Shown: one piece after another, positions 1 through 8,640 of the stretch
How the letters are laid out: every line of letters begins with the position of its first letter
Position numbering within the stretch: position 1 is the first letter of the stretch
From: Pseudomonas sp.
Lineage (GTDB): Bacteria > Pseudomonadota > Gammaproteobacteria > Pseudomonadales > Pseudomonadaceae
Direction of reading: 5' to 3'
Length of the DNA: 64,000 nucleotides
Assembly: GCA_030656145.1 (NCBI GenBank)
Contig: JAUSOF010000093.1
Coordinates: 1-64,000, forward strand
Program-made: the position numbers and the translations under genes
The notes under the pieces: model-generated
Seen by the model: the letters and a program-made list of their open reading frames with translations, nothing else
Told to the model about the DNA's origin: nothing
Database searches by the model: none

Positions 1-34
1 GCGCTTGAGCATTTGCCAATTTAAGAGGCCCGCT

Positions 35-1345
35 ATGACCGCTCCTATCGCTATCCGCCGACTCAATGCCGCTGACCAGGACTTTGCCCAGCATCTGGAT
101 CATCTGCTGAGCTGGGAAAGTGTCTCGGATGATGCGGTCAACCATCGCGTGCTGGAGATCATCAAGGCGGTGCGTGAGCGTGGCGATGTGGCATTGGTCG
201 AGTTCACCAAGCAGTTCGACGGTCTGGATGTGGCCTCCATGGCGGATCTGATTCTGCCGCGCGCGCGCCTGGAGCTGGCCCTGACCCGCATCACCCCGGA
301 GCAGCGCAGCGCCTTGGAAAAAGCCGCCGAGCGCGTACGCAGCTACCACGAGCGGCAGAAGCAGGACTCCTGGAGCTACACCGAGGCCGACGGTACGGTG
401 CTGGGGCAGAAGGTTACGCCGCTGGACCGCGCCGGCCTGTATGTGCCGGGCGGCAAGGCCTCGTACCCATCCTCGGTACTGATGAACGCGATTCCGGCCA
501 AGGTTGCCGGCGTGCCAGAAGTGGTGATGGTGGTGCCAACCCCGCGTGGCGAAATCAATGAGCTGGTGCTGGCGGCCGCCTGCATCGCTGGGGTCGACCG
601 GGTATTCACCATTGGCGGCGCCCAGGCCGTGGCCGCGTTGGCCTATGGCACCGAGAGCGTGCCGCCGGTGGACAAGATCGTCGGTCCCGGCAATATCTAT
701 GTCGCCACCGCCAAGCGCCACGTGTTCGGCAAGGTCGGCATCGACATGATCGCCGGTCCTTCGGAGATTCTGGTGGTGTGTGACGGCCAGACCGATCCGG
801 ACTGGATTGCCATGGACCTGTTCTCCCAGGCCGAGCACGACGAAGACGCCCAGTCGATTCTGGTCAGCCCCGATGCGGCCTTCCTTGACCGCGTCGCCGA
901 GAGCATCGCCAAACTGCTGCCGACCCTGGAGCGCGAGACGATTGCCCGCACTTCGCTGGAAGGTCGCGGTGCGCTGATTCTGGTGGCCGATATGGCGCAG
1001 GCCATTGAAGTGGCCAATCGCATTGCCCCAGAGCACTTGGAACTCTCGGTAGAAAACCCCGAGCAGTACTTGCCGCTGATCCGTCACGCGGGCGCGATCT
1101 TTATGGGCCGCTACACCGCCGAGGCCCTTGGCGATTACTGCGCCGGCCCCAACCACGTGCTGCCAACCTCCGGCACGGCGCGCTATTCCTCGCCGCTGGG
1201 GGTGTATGACTTCCAGAAGCGCTCGTCGATCATTCATTGTTCGGCCGAGGGTGCATCGGAGTTGGGCAAGGTTGCCAGTGTGCTGGCCCGTGGCGAGTCG
1301 CTGACCGCCCACGCCCGCAGCGCCGAGTACCGCATCAAGAGCTGA
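35..1345 (+). CDS. hisD: Histidinol dehydrogenase
   Basis: Predicted to catalyse the last two steps of histidine synthesis, the NAD-dependent oxidation of L-histidinol to L-histidine, in the cytoplasm with a bound zinc. The 436 residues match the usual family length. The family signature region is present around residues 220-260 (IDMIAGPSEILVV, then SQAEHDEDAQ), and the late PNHVLPTSGTAR segment is typical of the active site. The ATG at 35 is chosen over a TTG at 5 because AAGAGG lies 8 to 13 bases upstream and the protein then begins MTAPIAIRRL as in other Pseudomonas. hisC follows after 113 bases that hold a palindromic repeat, so the two genes are probably co-transcribed. In P. aeruginosa hisG precedes hisD; that region lies outside this window. 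Confidence 0.96.
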   Translation: MTAPIAIRRLNAADQDFAQHLDHLLSWESVSDDAVNHRVLEIIKAVRERGDVALVEFTKQFDGLDVASMADLILPRARLELALTRITPEQRSALEKAAERVRSYHERQKQDSWSYTEADGTVLGQKVTPLDRAGLYVPGGKASYPSSVLMNAIPAKVAGVPEVVMVVPTPRGEINELVLAAACIAGVDRVFTIGGAQAVAALAYGTESVPPVDKIVGPGNIYVATAKRHVFGKVGIDMIAGPSEILVVCDGQTDPDWIAMDLFSQAEHDEDAQSILVSPDAAFLDRVAESIAKLLPTLERETIARTSLEGRGALILVADMAQAIEVANRIAPEHLELSVENPEQYLPLIRHAGAIFMGRYTAEALGDYCAGPNHVLPTSGTARYSSPLGVYDFQKRSSIIHCSAEGASELGKVASVLARGESLTAHARSAEYRIKS

Positions 1346-1355
1346 TGGCTGTTTT

Positions 1356-1426
1356 GTAGGGTGGACAACGCTTTGCTTGTCCACCGTCTTGTCCGGTGGA
1401 AAACGCTTCGCGGTTTTCCACCCTGC
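1356..1426. repeat. Intergenic palindromic repeat (GTAGGGTGGACAACGC family)
   Basis: Two short hairpins lie side by side between hisD and hisC: GTGGACAA...TTGTCCAC and GGTGGAAAACGC...GCGGTTTTCCACC. A single copy of the same motif occurs at 16303-16333. The position inside a probable operon suggests it acts as an mRNA-stabilising or attenuating hairpin rather than a full terminator; that is inference. Confidence 0.75.
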
Positions 1427-1458
1427 GCAAACCGAAGAATTCGAGGAGAGAAGGGCAG

Positions 1459-2511
1459 ATGAGCAAATTCTGGAGCCCCTTCGTCAAAGACCTGGTGCCT
1501 TATGTACCGGGTGAGCAGCCGAAACTGGCCAAGCTGGTCAAGCTCAACACCAATGAAAACCCTTATGGCCCGTCGCCCAAGGCCATCGCGGCCATGCAGG
1601 CCGAGGTCAATGACAACCTACGCCTGTACCCGGACCCCAACAGCGACCGTTTGAAGCAAGCGGTGGCCGATTATTACGGCGTGCAGACCGCCCAGGTATT
1701 TGTCGGCAATGGCTCCGACGAGGTGCTGGCGCACGCTTTCCACGGCCTGTTCCAGCATGGCCAACCGCTGCTGTTCCCGGATATCAGCTACAGCTTCTAT
1801 CCGGTGTACTGCGGCCTGTATGGCATCGACTCCGTGCAGGTGCCGCTGGATGAACAGTTCCAGATTCGCGTGGAAGATTACGCGCGGCCCAACGGCGGCA
1901 TTATTTTCCCCAACCCGAACGCACCGACTGGCTGCCCTCTGGCGCTGGAGGCCATCGAGCGCATGCTCCAGGCCAACCCGGATAGCGTGGTGCTGGTGGA
2001 TGAGGCCTATATCGACTTCGGCGGTGAGACGGCGATCAGTCTGGTGGATAAATACCCCAATCTGCTGGTCAGCCAGACCTTATCCAAGTCGCGCTCCCTG
2101 GCGGGGCTGCGGGTCGGTATCGCGGTCGGCCATCCTGATCTGATCGAGGCGCTGGATCGGATCAAGAACAGCTTCAACTCCTACCCGCTGGATCGCATTG
2201 CGATTGCCGGCGCTGCGGCGGCGTTTGCGGACAAAGCGTATTTCCAGCAAACCTGCCAGCAGGTGATCGACAACCGTGAGGTTGTGGTGGCTGGGCTGGA
2301 GAAGCTGGGCTTTGCGGTGTTGCCTTCGGCGGCGAATTTTGTCTTTGCCCGTCACCCGGATAAAGATGCCGCGACCCTGGCCGCTGGCCTGCGGGAACAG
2401 GGGGTGATCGTGCGTCACTTCAAGCAGCAGCGCATTGCCCAGTTCCTGCGCATCACCATTGGCACGCCGGAGCAGAACCAGGCGCTGCTGGATGCGCTGC
2501 AAGACTTGTAG
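1459..2511 (+). CDS. hisC: Histidinol-phosphate aminotransferase
   Basis: A PLP-dependent class I/II aminotransferase converting imidazole-acetol phosphate and glutamate to histidinol phosphate. The product is 350 residues, the normal size. The N-terminal substrate region KLNTNENPYGPSP, the VDEAYIDF segment with its PLP-contacting Asp, and the Schiff-base lysine in SQTLSKSRSLAGLR are all present. The ATG at 1459 follows GAGGAGAGAAG, a strong ribosome site; an in-frame GTG at 1396 lies inside the upstream repeat and is unlikely. It follows hisD in the same direction. A palindromic repeat and a bidirectional terminator follow the stop codon. Confidence 0.96.
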   Translation: MSKFWSPFVKDLVPYVPGEQPKLAKLVKLNTNENPYGPSPKAIAAMQAEVNDNLRLYPDPNSDRLKQAVADYYGVQTAQVFVGNGSDEVLAHAFHGLFQHGQPLLFPDISYSFYPVYCGLYGIDSVQVPLDEQFQIRVEDYARPNGGIIFPNPNAPTGCPLALEAIERMLQANPDSVVLVDEAYIDFGGETAISLVDKYPNLLVSQTLSKSRSLAGLRVGIAVGHPDLIEALDRIKNSFNSYPLDRIAIAGAAAAFADKAYFQQTCQQVIDNREVVVAGLEKLGFAVLPSAANFVFARHPDKDAATLAAGLREQGVIVRHFKQQRIAQFLRITIGTPEQNQALLDALQDL

Positions 2512-2514
2512 CTT

Positions 2515-2571
2515 GTAGCCCGGATGCAATCCGGGAGCGCCACTACCTACCCCGGATTGCATCCGGGCTAC
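2515..2571. repeat. Palindromic repeat pair (GTAGCCCGGATGCAATCCGGG family)
   Basis: GTAGCCCGGATGCAATCCGGG is followed by its reverse complement, making a long imperfect hairpin directly after hisC. The same unit occurs at 27273-27339 (pair), 35170-35190 (single) and 50107-50166 (pair), with a decayed copy near 26637-26718. This is the REP-like class common in Pseudomonas. Confidence 0.85.
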
Positions 2572-2573
2572 GC

Positions 2574-2608
2574 AAAAGCCAGCGCCGCGTAAGCCGCGCT
2601 GGCTTTTT
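2574..2608. terminator. Bidirectional rho-independent terminator
   Basis: AAAAGCCAGCGC and GCGCTGGCTTTTT form a nine-pair GC-rich stem with A and T runs on both sides. It lies between the convergent hisC and the DUF4198 gene and can serve both. Confidence 0.88.
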
Positions 2609-2620
2609 ATTGCCTGCGTG

Positions 2621-3349
2621 TTACTCGTGGTGCGCTTTGCCGAGAAAGGTCAGCGAGGTAAACAGGCCGCGCGTTTCGATATCCTTGTCGCCTTTGACCG
2701 GCAGGCTGATGGACGCGCTGATGATATTCAACCCTTCGTTGCGTACCAGCACCTGGGCGCGCCCTTCAGTATCGGTGGTGGCGCTGACCTGATGCGGCGC
2801 ACCACGGTAGTCACCCACCAACTCAACCCCGGCAGCCGGCTTGCCATCCACCAGCACCCGCACCGCCAACGGCTTGCCGGGGCCGACCTTGAGCGGGTCG
2901 ACTTCCGGCAGGATAACCATCTTCAACTGATCCAGCTTCGGCAACTTGGCGCCTTCCTGGTAGATCGCCAGGCTGTATTTAAAGGTGTGCAGCGACTCGG
3001 TCGAGTTCGGCACTTTACTGCGGCCCTGGTTGATCCACTGTTTGTCCGGGGTCAGTGACCAGGCGCCGTTGTCCAGCGCCACGCCGAGCACCGCCGGGGT
3101 TTTCAGTGGTAGCAGGCGCGCGTGATCGTCCAGGCGCTGGACGCTGACCGGGATCATCTTGCCAGCGCGGTCATAGGCCCAGGCGCCGCTGATTTTCTCG
3201 GCCTTGAAGGCATTGTCCTCGGCGCCGTGACCGTAGATGGTTTCGATATGGCCGCGGCGCTGTTCGGTCCACAGGCCGTGGGCCTGGACGTGCCCGGCGA
3301 GTAGGGCGGCGAGCAGTGCGGTAAGCATGATGGGTTTGGCAGTACGCAT
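2621..3349 (-). CDS. DUF4198 periplasmic protein, probable metal-uptake accessory
   Basis: A 242-residue secreted protein. A signal peptide (residues 1-23, ending VQAHG) precedes an His-containing N-terminus (HGLWTEQRRGHIETIYGHG) and an Ig-like C-terminal half. This layout fits DUF4198 / COG5266, a family linked to nickel and cobalt transport. The ATG at 3349 has AAGGAA seven bases upstream. Its start lies 23 bases after the stop of the TonB receptor, so both are likely one transcript reading away from the Zur-like operator at 5484-5502. The likely role is to bind metal or metallophore in the periplasm after receptor passage. The substrate cannot be read from the sequence. No cytoplasmic-membrane ABC genes are nearby. 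Confidence 0.8.
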   Translation of the reverse strand: MRTAKPIMLTALLAALLAGHVQAHGLWTEQRRGHIETIYGHGAEDNAFKAEKISGAWAYDRAGKMIPVSVQRLDDHARLLPLKTPAVLGVALDNGAWSLTPDKQWINQGRSKVPNSTESLHTFKYSLAIYQEGAKLPKLDQLKMVILPEVDPLKVGPGKPLAVRVLVDGKPAAGVELVGDYRGAPHQVSATTDTEGRAQVLVRNEGLNIISASISLPVKGDKDIETRGLFTSLTFLGKAHHE

Positions 3350-3372
3350 ACTGGGGTTCCTTGAATGGTGGG

Positions 3373-5457
3373 TCAGAGATTAAGGGTCAGGCTGAGGCTA
3401 AGGTTGCGCGGCTCGCCGGGCATGACCCAGACGCTGTTGTACGCGCGCTCGTAGTACTCGCGGTCGAACAGGTTGTTGAGGTTGAGGCCGATGCTCAGGT
3501 CATCGCTGGCCTGGTAGTGGGCGAGCAGATCGACGGTGTTGTAGGCCGGTAATTGGAAGTTGCTGCCAGCTTGCCCCGAGCGATCCCCCACGTAGTTGAA
3601 CGCGGCGCCGATGTCCGAGCCGCACAGGCGGCCGTCCTGAAACTGGTAGACGGTCAGCAGGCTGCCGCTGTGGCGGGCGACGCCGAGCAGCTTGCTGCCT
3701 ACGGGCAGGCTGTTATCTTCGGTGACTTCGGCATCGATATAGGCGTAGGCGCCGATGATGCGCACGGCATCGCTGAGCTGGCCGCTGAACTGCATATCCA
3801 GGCCCTGGCTGCGGGCCTTGCCGGCGGCGATGCTGTCGCCGGGGTTGCCCGGGTCAGCGGTCAGCACGTTTTCCTTGTCGATATGAAACAGCGCGATGGT
3901 TGCACCCAGGCGGCTATCAAGCAGGTCGAGCTTGAGCCCAGTCTCATAGCCCAGGCCCTTTTCCGGTTTGAATACCGTGCCCTGGCTGCTGATGCTGTTG
4001 GGTTTGAACGAGGTGGAGGCGTTGGCGAACACCCCGACCTGCGGGGTCAGTTGATAGAGCAGGCCAGTGCGGGCGGTGGCGACATCCTGGTTCTGCTTGT
4101 TGCTGACCCGCGTGCTGCGGTTCAGCGCGGTTTGCTCGAAGCGTTCGAGGCGTGCGCCGATCAGGCCACTCAGGCGCTCGCTAAAGCTGATCTGATCCTG
4201 CAGGTTGAGGGCATAGCTCTCGGTGTGCTCAAAGAAATCGTTGGGGTTGACGATGGCCGGCTTGGCCTGGCCGTACTGCGGTTGGTAGATGTTCTGGCCG
4301 TAGCCCAGGGTTGTCGCGCTTTGCGGGTACTTTTGGCTGTTGCGGTAGTTCTCGTACTCCAGGCCGGCGAGGGTCTGGTGCTGCCAGCTGCCCAGGTTGA
4401 AGCTGCCGTGCAGCTCGGCCTGGGTGATGCTGTCGTTCCACTCAAAGCTGCGCTGGCGATAGAAGCGCGTCAGCGTGTCGCCGACCAGGCGCGATGGCTC
4501 GGAGCTGTTGCCCTGCAGGCGGCCCTGGGCGTAGTGGTTGGCCAGGCGCAGTTTCCAGCTGTCATTAAGGTAGCGCTCCAGGCTGACCTGCAGCATCTGG
4601 TTGTCGTTTCGCACGCTGCCGTCGTTCGGTTCGCCCATAAAGCTGGAGTTTTTCACCGCGCCCATGCGGTTGTTCACCGCCGGAATGCCACGGTCGAATA
4701 CCGACTCGGTGCGGCTGAATTCGCTCTCGATCAGCAGCAGGGTGTCGGGGTTCAGCTGCCAGCTCAGCGAAGGGCTGACGATCTGCCGTTCGCTGCCGAC
4801 GTGATCGCGAAAGCTCTGGTTGTCCTCCACCGCCAGGTTGATCCGCGACAACAGGGTGGCCTCGTCATTCAGCGGGGTGTTGACGTCCAGGCTGCTGCGG
4901 TAGCGGTCCCAGCTGCCGGCGCTGGCCCTGAGCTGGCTGAAAGCTTCGGCCTGCGGTTTCTTGCTGACGATATTGATCATGCCGCCCGGGTCGCCACGGC
5001 CATACAGGCTGGCGGCCGGACCTTTGAGCACCTCGATGCGCTCGATACCCGAGGTATCCGGCGAGCTGGAGCTGCCGCGGTTGATGGTGAAGCCGTTCTT
5101 GTACAGCTCGCCGGTGGTGAAGCCGCGCACGCTGTAATTGAGGAAGGTCAGGCCGCCGAAGTTGTTCTGCCTGGACACGCCGCCAGCAAAGTCCAGGGCG
5201 CGGTCGATGCGCGTGGTGCCCAGGTCATCGAGCACCTGTGCGGGTACCACGTTGATGCTCTGGGCGATCTGCGCAATCGGCGTATCGGTGCGGGTAGCGC
5301 TGGCTGAGCGGGTGGCGCGATAGCCTTGCACGGGGCCATCCGCCTGTTCCTGGCGCGCGGTGACGGTGATGGTGGACAGCTCAACGGGGTTTTCTGCTGC
5401 AGCGGCAAAGGCGCTGGGAACCAGCAGGCTGGCAAGTAAGGCGTGGGCGGCGCGCAA
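3373..5457 (-). CDS. TonB-dependent siderophore/metallophore receptor
   Basis: A 694-residue outer-membrane receptor. A signal peptide (about residues 1-20) precedes the TonB-box-like STITVTARQ, then the plug domain (VLKGPAASLYGRGDPGGMINIVSKKP, about 145-170) and a 22-strand barrel ending in LNLNNLFDREYYERAY and a terminal Leu, as in siderophore receptors of the FpvA/FhuE type. The start is TTG at 5457 with GAAGGA nine bases upstream; the only nearby ATG is out of frame. It heads a two-gene unit with the DUF4198 gene. The perfect dyad around 5478-5508 in its short promoter resembles a Zur box, so zinc or another Zur-controlled metal is a better guess than iron. In P. aeruginosa this unit is not between hisC and algW. 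Confidence 0.9.
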   Translation of the reverse strand: MRAAHALLASLLVPSAFAAAAENPVELSTITVTARQEQADGPVQGYRATRSASATRTDTPIAQIAQSINVVPAQVLDDLGTTRIDRALDFAGGVSRQNNFGGLTFLNYSVRGFTTGELYKNGFTINRGSSSSPDTSGIERIEVLKGPAASLYGRGDPGGMINIVSKKPQAEAFSQLRASAGSWDRYRSSLDVNTPLNDEATLLSRINLAVEDNQSFRDHVGSERQIVSPSLSWQLNPDTLLLIESEFSRTESVFDRGIPAVNNRMGAVKNSSFMGEPNDGSVRNDNQMLQVSLERYLNDSWKLRLANHYAQGRLQGNSSEPSRLVGDTLTRFYRQRSFEWNDSITQAELHGSFNLGSWQHQTLAGLEYENYRNSQKYPQSATTLGYGQNIYQPQYGQAKPAIVNPNDFFEHTESYALNLQDQISFSERLSGLIGARLERFEQTALNRSTRVSNKQNQDVATARTGLLYQLTPQVGVFANASTSFKPNSISSQGTVFKPEKGLGYETGLKLDLLDSRLGATIALFHIDKENVLTADPGNPGDSIAAGKARSQGLDMQFSGQLSDAVRIIGAYAYIDAEVTEDNSLPVGSKLLGVARHSGSLLTVYQFQDGRLCGSDIGAAFNYVGDRSGQAGSNFQLPAYNTVDLLAHYQASDDLSIGLNLNNLFDREYYERAYNSVWVMPGEPRNLSLSLTLNL

Positions 5458-5483
5458 GGGAGAGCATCCTTCAATTGAGATTT

Positions 5484-5502
5484 AATGTAATAACATAACA
5501 TT
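5484..5502. promoter_or_regulatory. Probable Zur operator
   Basis: AATGTAATAACATAACATT matches the enterobacterial Zur consensus core AATGTTATANTATAACATT at all but two defined positions. It sits inside a longer dyad: AGATTTAATGT (5478-5488) and its exact reverse complement ACATTAAATCT (5498-5508). It lies about 20 bases upstream of the receptor start, where a bound repressor would cover the promoter. Fur boxes carry GATAAT-type repeats, which are absent here. Assignment to Zur is inference from the match. Confidence 0.68.
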
Positions 5503-5553
5503 AAATCTGAGAAGAGTTATCGCTTGCGTTGCGCAATTTGCAAAAGGAGGGGG

Positions 5554-6696
<1,143 letters not shown>

Positions 6697-6806
6697 CGAT
6701 CCAATCCTGAGGGTTGCCGGGGGCGGGTGTGCCCCTTAAGGTGCGCCATTATAGAGAAGCCGCTGCGAATAAAGCAGCGCCGTGCAACTGTTGATAAGGA
6801 AACCTT

Positions 6807-7565
6807 ATGGCCATTGCTCTGGCGACCCTGGTGGAAGAAGCCGACCGCTACCTGAATGCTGCGCGCATCAATGATTACTGCCCCAATGGCCTGCAGGTCG
6901 AAGGCCGGCCACAGGTGCGGCGGATCGTCAGCGGCGTTACCGCCAGTCAAGCGTTGGTCGATGCAGCGGTCGAAGCGCAAGCCGATGTGCTGCTGGTGCA
7001 CCACGGCTACTTCTGGAAGGGCGAAAACCCCTGCATCACCGGGATGAAGCGCCGCCGTCTACAGACCCTGCTGGCCAATGACCTCAGCCTGCTGGCCTAT
7101 CACTTGCCGCTGGATGTGCATGCCGAGGTGGGCAATAACGTACAACTGGCCGCGCAGCTGGGGATTACCGTGGAAGGCCCGCTGGAACCGGAAAATTCGC
7201 GTACCGTCGGCCTGATCGGCTCGCTGGCAGAAGCCATGACCGCGCGTGATTTCGCCCGCCATGTGCATCAGGTGCTCGGCCGTGAGCCGCTGCTGGTTGA
7301 GGGGGGCGCGATGATTCGCCGGGTTGGTTGGTGCACTGGCGGTGGCCAGGGCTATATCGATCAGGCGATTGCCGCCGGGGTTGACCTGTACCTGACAGGC
7401 GAAGCCTCTGAGCAGACTTTCCACAGCGCCCGGGAAAACGGCATCAGCTTTATCGCCGCTGGCCATCATGCTACCGAGCGTTATGGGGTGCAGGCGCTGG
7501 GCGATTATCTGGCGCGGCGCTTTGCCATTGAGCATGTGTTTATCGATTGCCCCAATCCCATTTAG
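6807..7565 (+). CDS. NIF3 / YbgI-family dinuclear metal protein
   Basis: A 252-residue cytoplasmic protein of the Nif3-like dinuclear metal centre family. The metal-site motifs are visible: LLVHHGYFWKG (about 62-72), AYHLPLDVH (about 93-101) and late in the protein AAGHHATERYG (about 212-222). The physiological reaction is not settled; the E. coli homologue has been called a GTP cyclohydrolase-like or DNA-repair-linked protein. The ATG follows AAGGAAACCTT. The same gene sits beside algW and cysD in P. aeruginosa (PA4445), so the location is ancestral. Confidence 0.9.
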   Translation: MAIALATLVEEADRYLNAARINDYCPNGLQVEGRPQVRRIVSGVTASQALVDAAVEAQADVLLVHHGYFWKGENPCITGMKRRRLQTLLANDLSLLAYHLPLDVHAEVGNNVQLAAQLGITVEGPLEPENSRTVGLIGSLAEAMTARDFARHVHQVLGREPLLVEGGAMIRRVGWCTGGGQGYIDQAIAAGVDLYLTGEASEQTFHSARENGISFIAAGHHATERYGVQALGDYLARRFAIEHVFIDCPNPI

Positions 7566-7599
7566 GTCGCATTTCCGGCCTTTCCTGTAGGTATAAAGC

Positions 7600-7616
7600 T
7601 AGATCGTTTCGATCTA
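7600..7616. other. Short perfect hairpin in the cysD leader region
   Basis: TAGATCG, a three-base loop TTT, then CGATCTA. It lies 106 bases before cysD and has no T run, so it is more likely an operator-like or leader element than a terminator. The cysDNC operon is normally activated by CysB; I cannot identify a CysB site with confidence. Confidence 0.4.
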
Positions 7617-7721
7617 AGAGGCCTCCTGAATAGAATAGGGTGCTGTGATAAAGTGCCGCCCTCGTCCACGGCCCGTAGGCCGTCCAATAACGCTCTCTTC
7701 ATGAGATAGCCGTGAGTAGCC

Positions 7722-8639
7722 ATGCTCGATAAATTGACGCATCTGAAGCAGTTGGAGGCGGAAAGCATCCACATCATCCGCGAGGTAGCCGCCGAGTTCG
7801 ATAACCCGGTGATGCTGTACTCCATCGGTAAAGACTCCGCCGTGATGCTGCACCTGGCGCGCAAGGCGTTCTTTCCGGGCAAGCTGCCCTTCCCGGTGAT
7901 GCACGTCGATACGCGCTGGAAGTTTCAGGAGATGTACAGCTTCCGCGAGAAGATGGTCAAAGAGTACGGCCTGGACCTGATCACCCACATCAACCCCGAT
8001 GGCGTGGCGCAGGACATGAACCCCTTCACCTACGGCAGTGCCAAGCACACCGACGTGATGAAGACCGAGGGTCTCAAGCAGGCGCTGGACAAGTACGGTT
8101 TTGACGCCGCCTTCGGTGGTGCGCGCCGCGATGAAGAAAAGTCCCGCGCCAAAGAGCGTGTCTACTCCTTCCGCGACAGCAAGCACCGCTGGGACCCTAA
8201 GAACCAGCGTCCTGAGCTGTGGAACGTGTACAACGGCAAGGTCAAAAAGGGTGAGTCGATCCGTGTGTTCCCGCTGTCCAACTGGACCGAGCTGGACATC
8301 TGGCAGTACATCTATCTGGAGCAGATCCCGATCGTGCCGCTGTACTTCGCCGCCGAGCGTGAAGTGATCGAGAAGAACGGCACGCTGATCATGATCGACG
8401 ACGACCGCATCCTTGAGCACCTCTCCGACGAAGAGAAAGCCCGTATCACCAAAAAGATGGTGCGTTTCCGCACCCTCGGCTGCTACCCGCTGACCGGCGC
8501 GGTGGAGTCCACTGCAACCAGCTTGACCGACATCATTCAGGAAATGCTGCTGACCCGTACTTCCGAGCGTCAGGGCCGCGTTATCGACCACGATGCCGCC
8601 GGTTCCATGGAAGAGAAAAAACGTCAGGGGTACTTTTAA
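7722..8639 (+). CDS. cysD: Sulfate adenylyltransferase subunit 2
   Basis: The small catalytic subunit of ATP sulfurylase, which makes adenosine 5'-phosphosulfate from ATP and sulfate in sulfur assimilation. The product is 305 residues, the normal size. The PP-loop ATP-pyrophosphatase motif is YSIGKDSAVML at about residues 27-37. PLSNWTELDIWQYI and the C-terminal LTRTSERQGRVIDHD are typical of CysD. The gene is separated from cysNC by one base and both subunits form the active complex. It has its own upstream region of 156 bases. The order matches PA4443-PA4442. Confidence 0.97.
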   Translation: MLDKLTHLKQLEAESIHIIREVAAEFDNPVMLYSIGKDSAVMLHLARKAFFPGKLPFPVMHVDTRWKFQEMYSFREKMVKEYGLDLITHINPDGVAQDMNPFTYGSAKHTDVMKTEGLKQALDKYGFDAAFGGARRDEEKSRAKERVYSFRDSKHRWDPKNQRPELWNVYNGKVKKGESIRVFPLSNWTELDIWQYIYLEQIPIVPLYFAAEREVIEKNGTLIMIDDDRILEHLSDEEKARITKKMVRFRTLGCYPLTGAVESTATSLTDIIQEMLLTRTSERQGRVIDHDAAGSMEEKKRQGYF

Positions 8640-8640
8640 T

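Noticed and set aside
3553..5307. A 584-codon open frame on the plus strand
   Set aside because: It runs antisense to the TonB receptor, is rich in Ala, Val and Gln as expected from GC-rich shadow frames, and has no domain or ribosome site. The minus-strand receptor explains the region.
5478..5508. A Fur box upstream of the TonB receptor
   Set aside because: The dyad lacks GATAAT-type hexamers and fits the Zur consensus better, so the site is reported as Zur-like.
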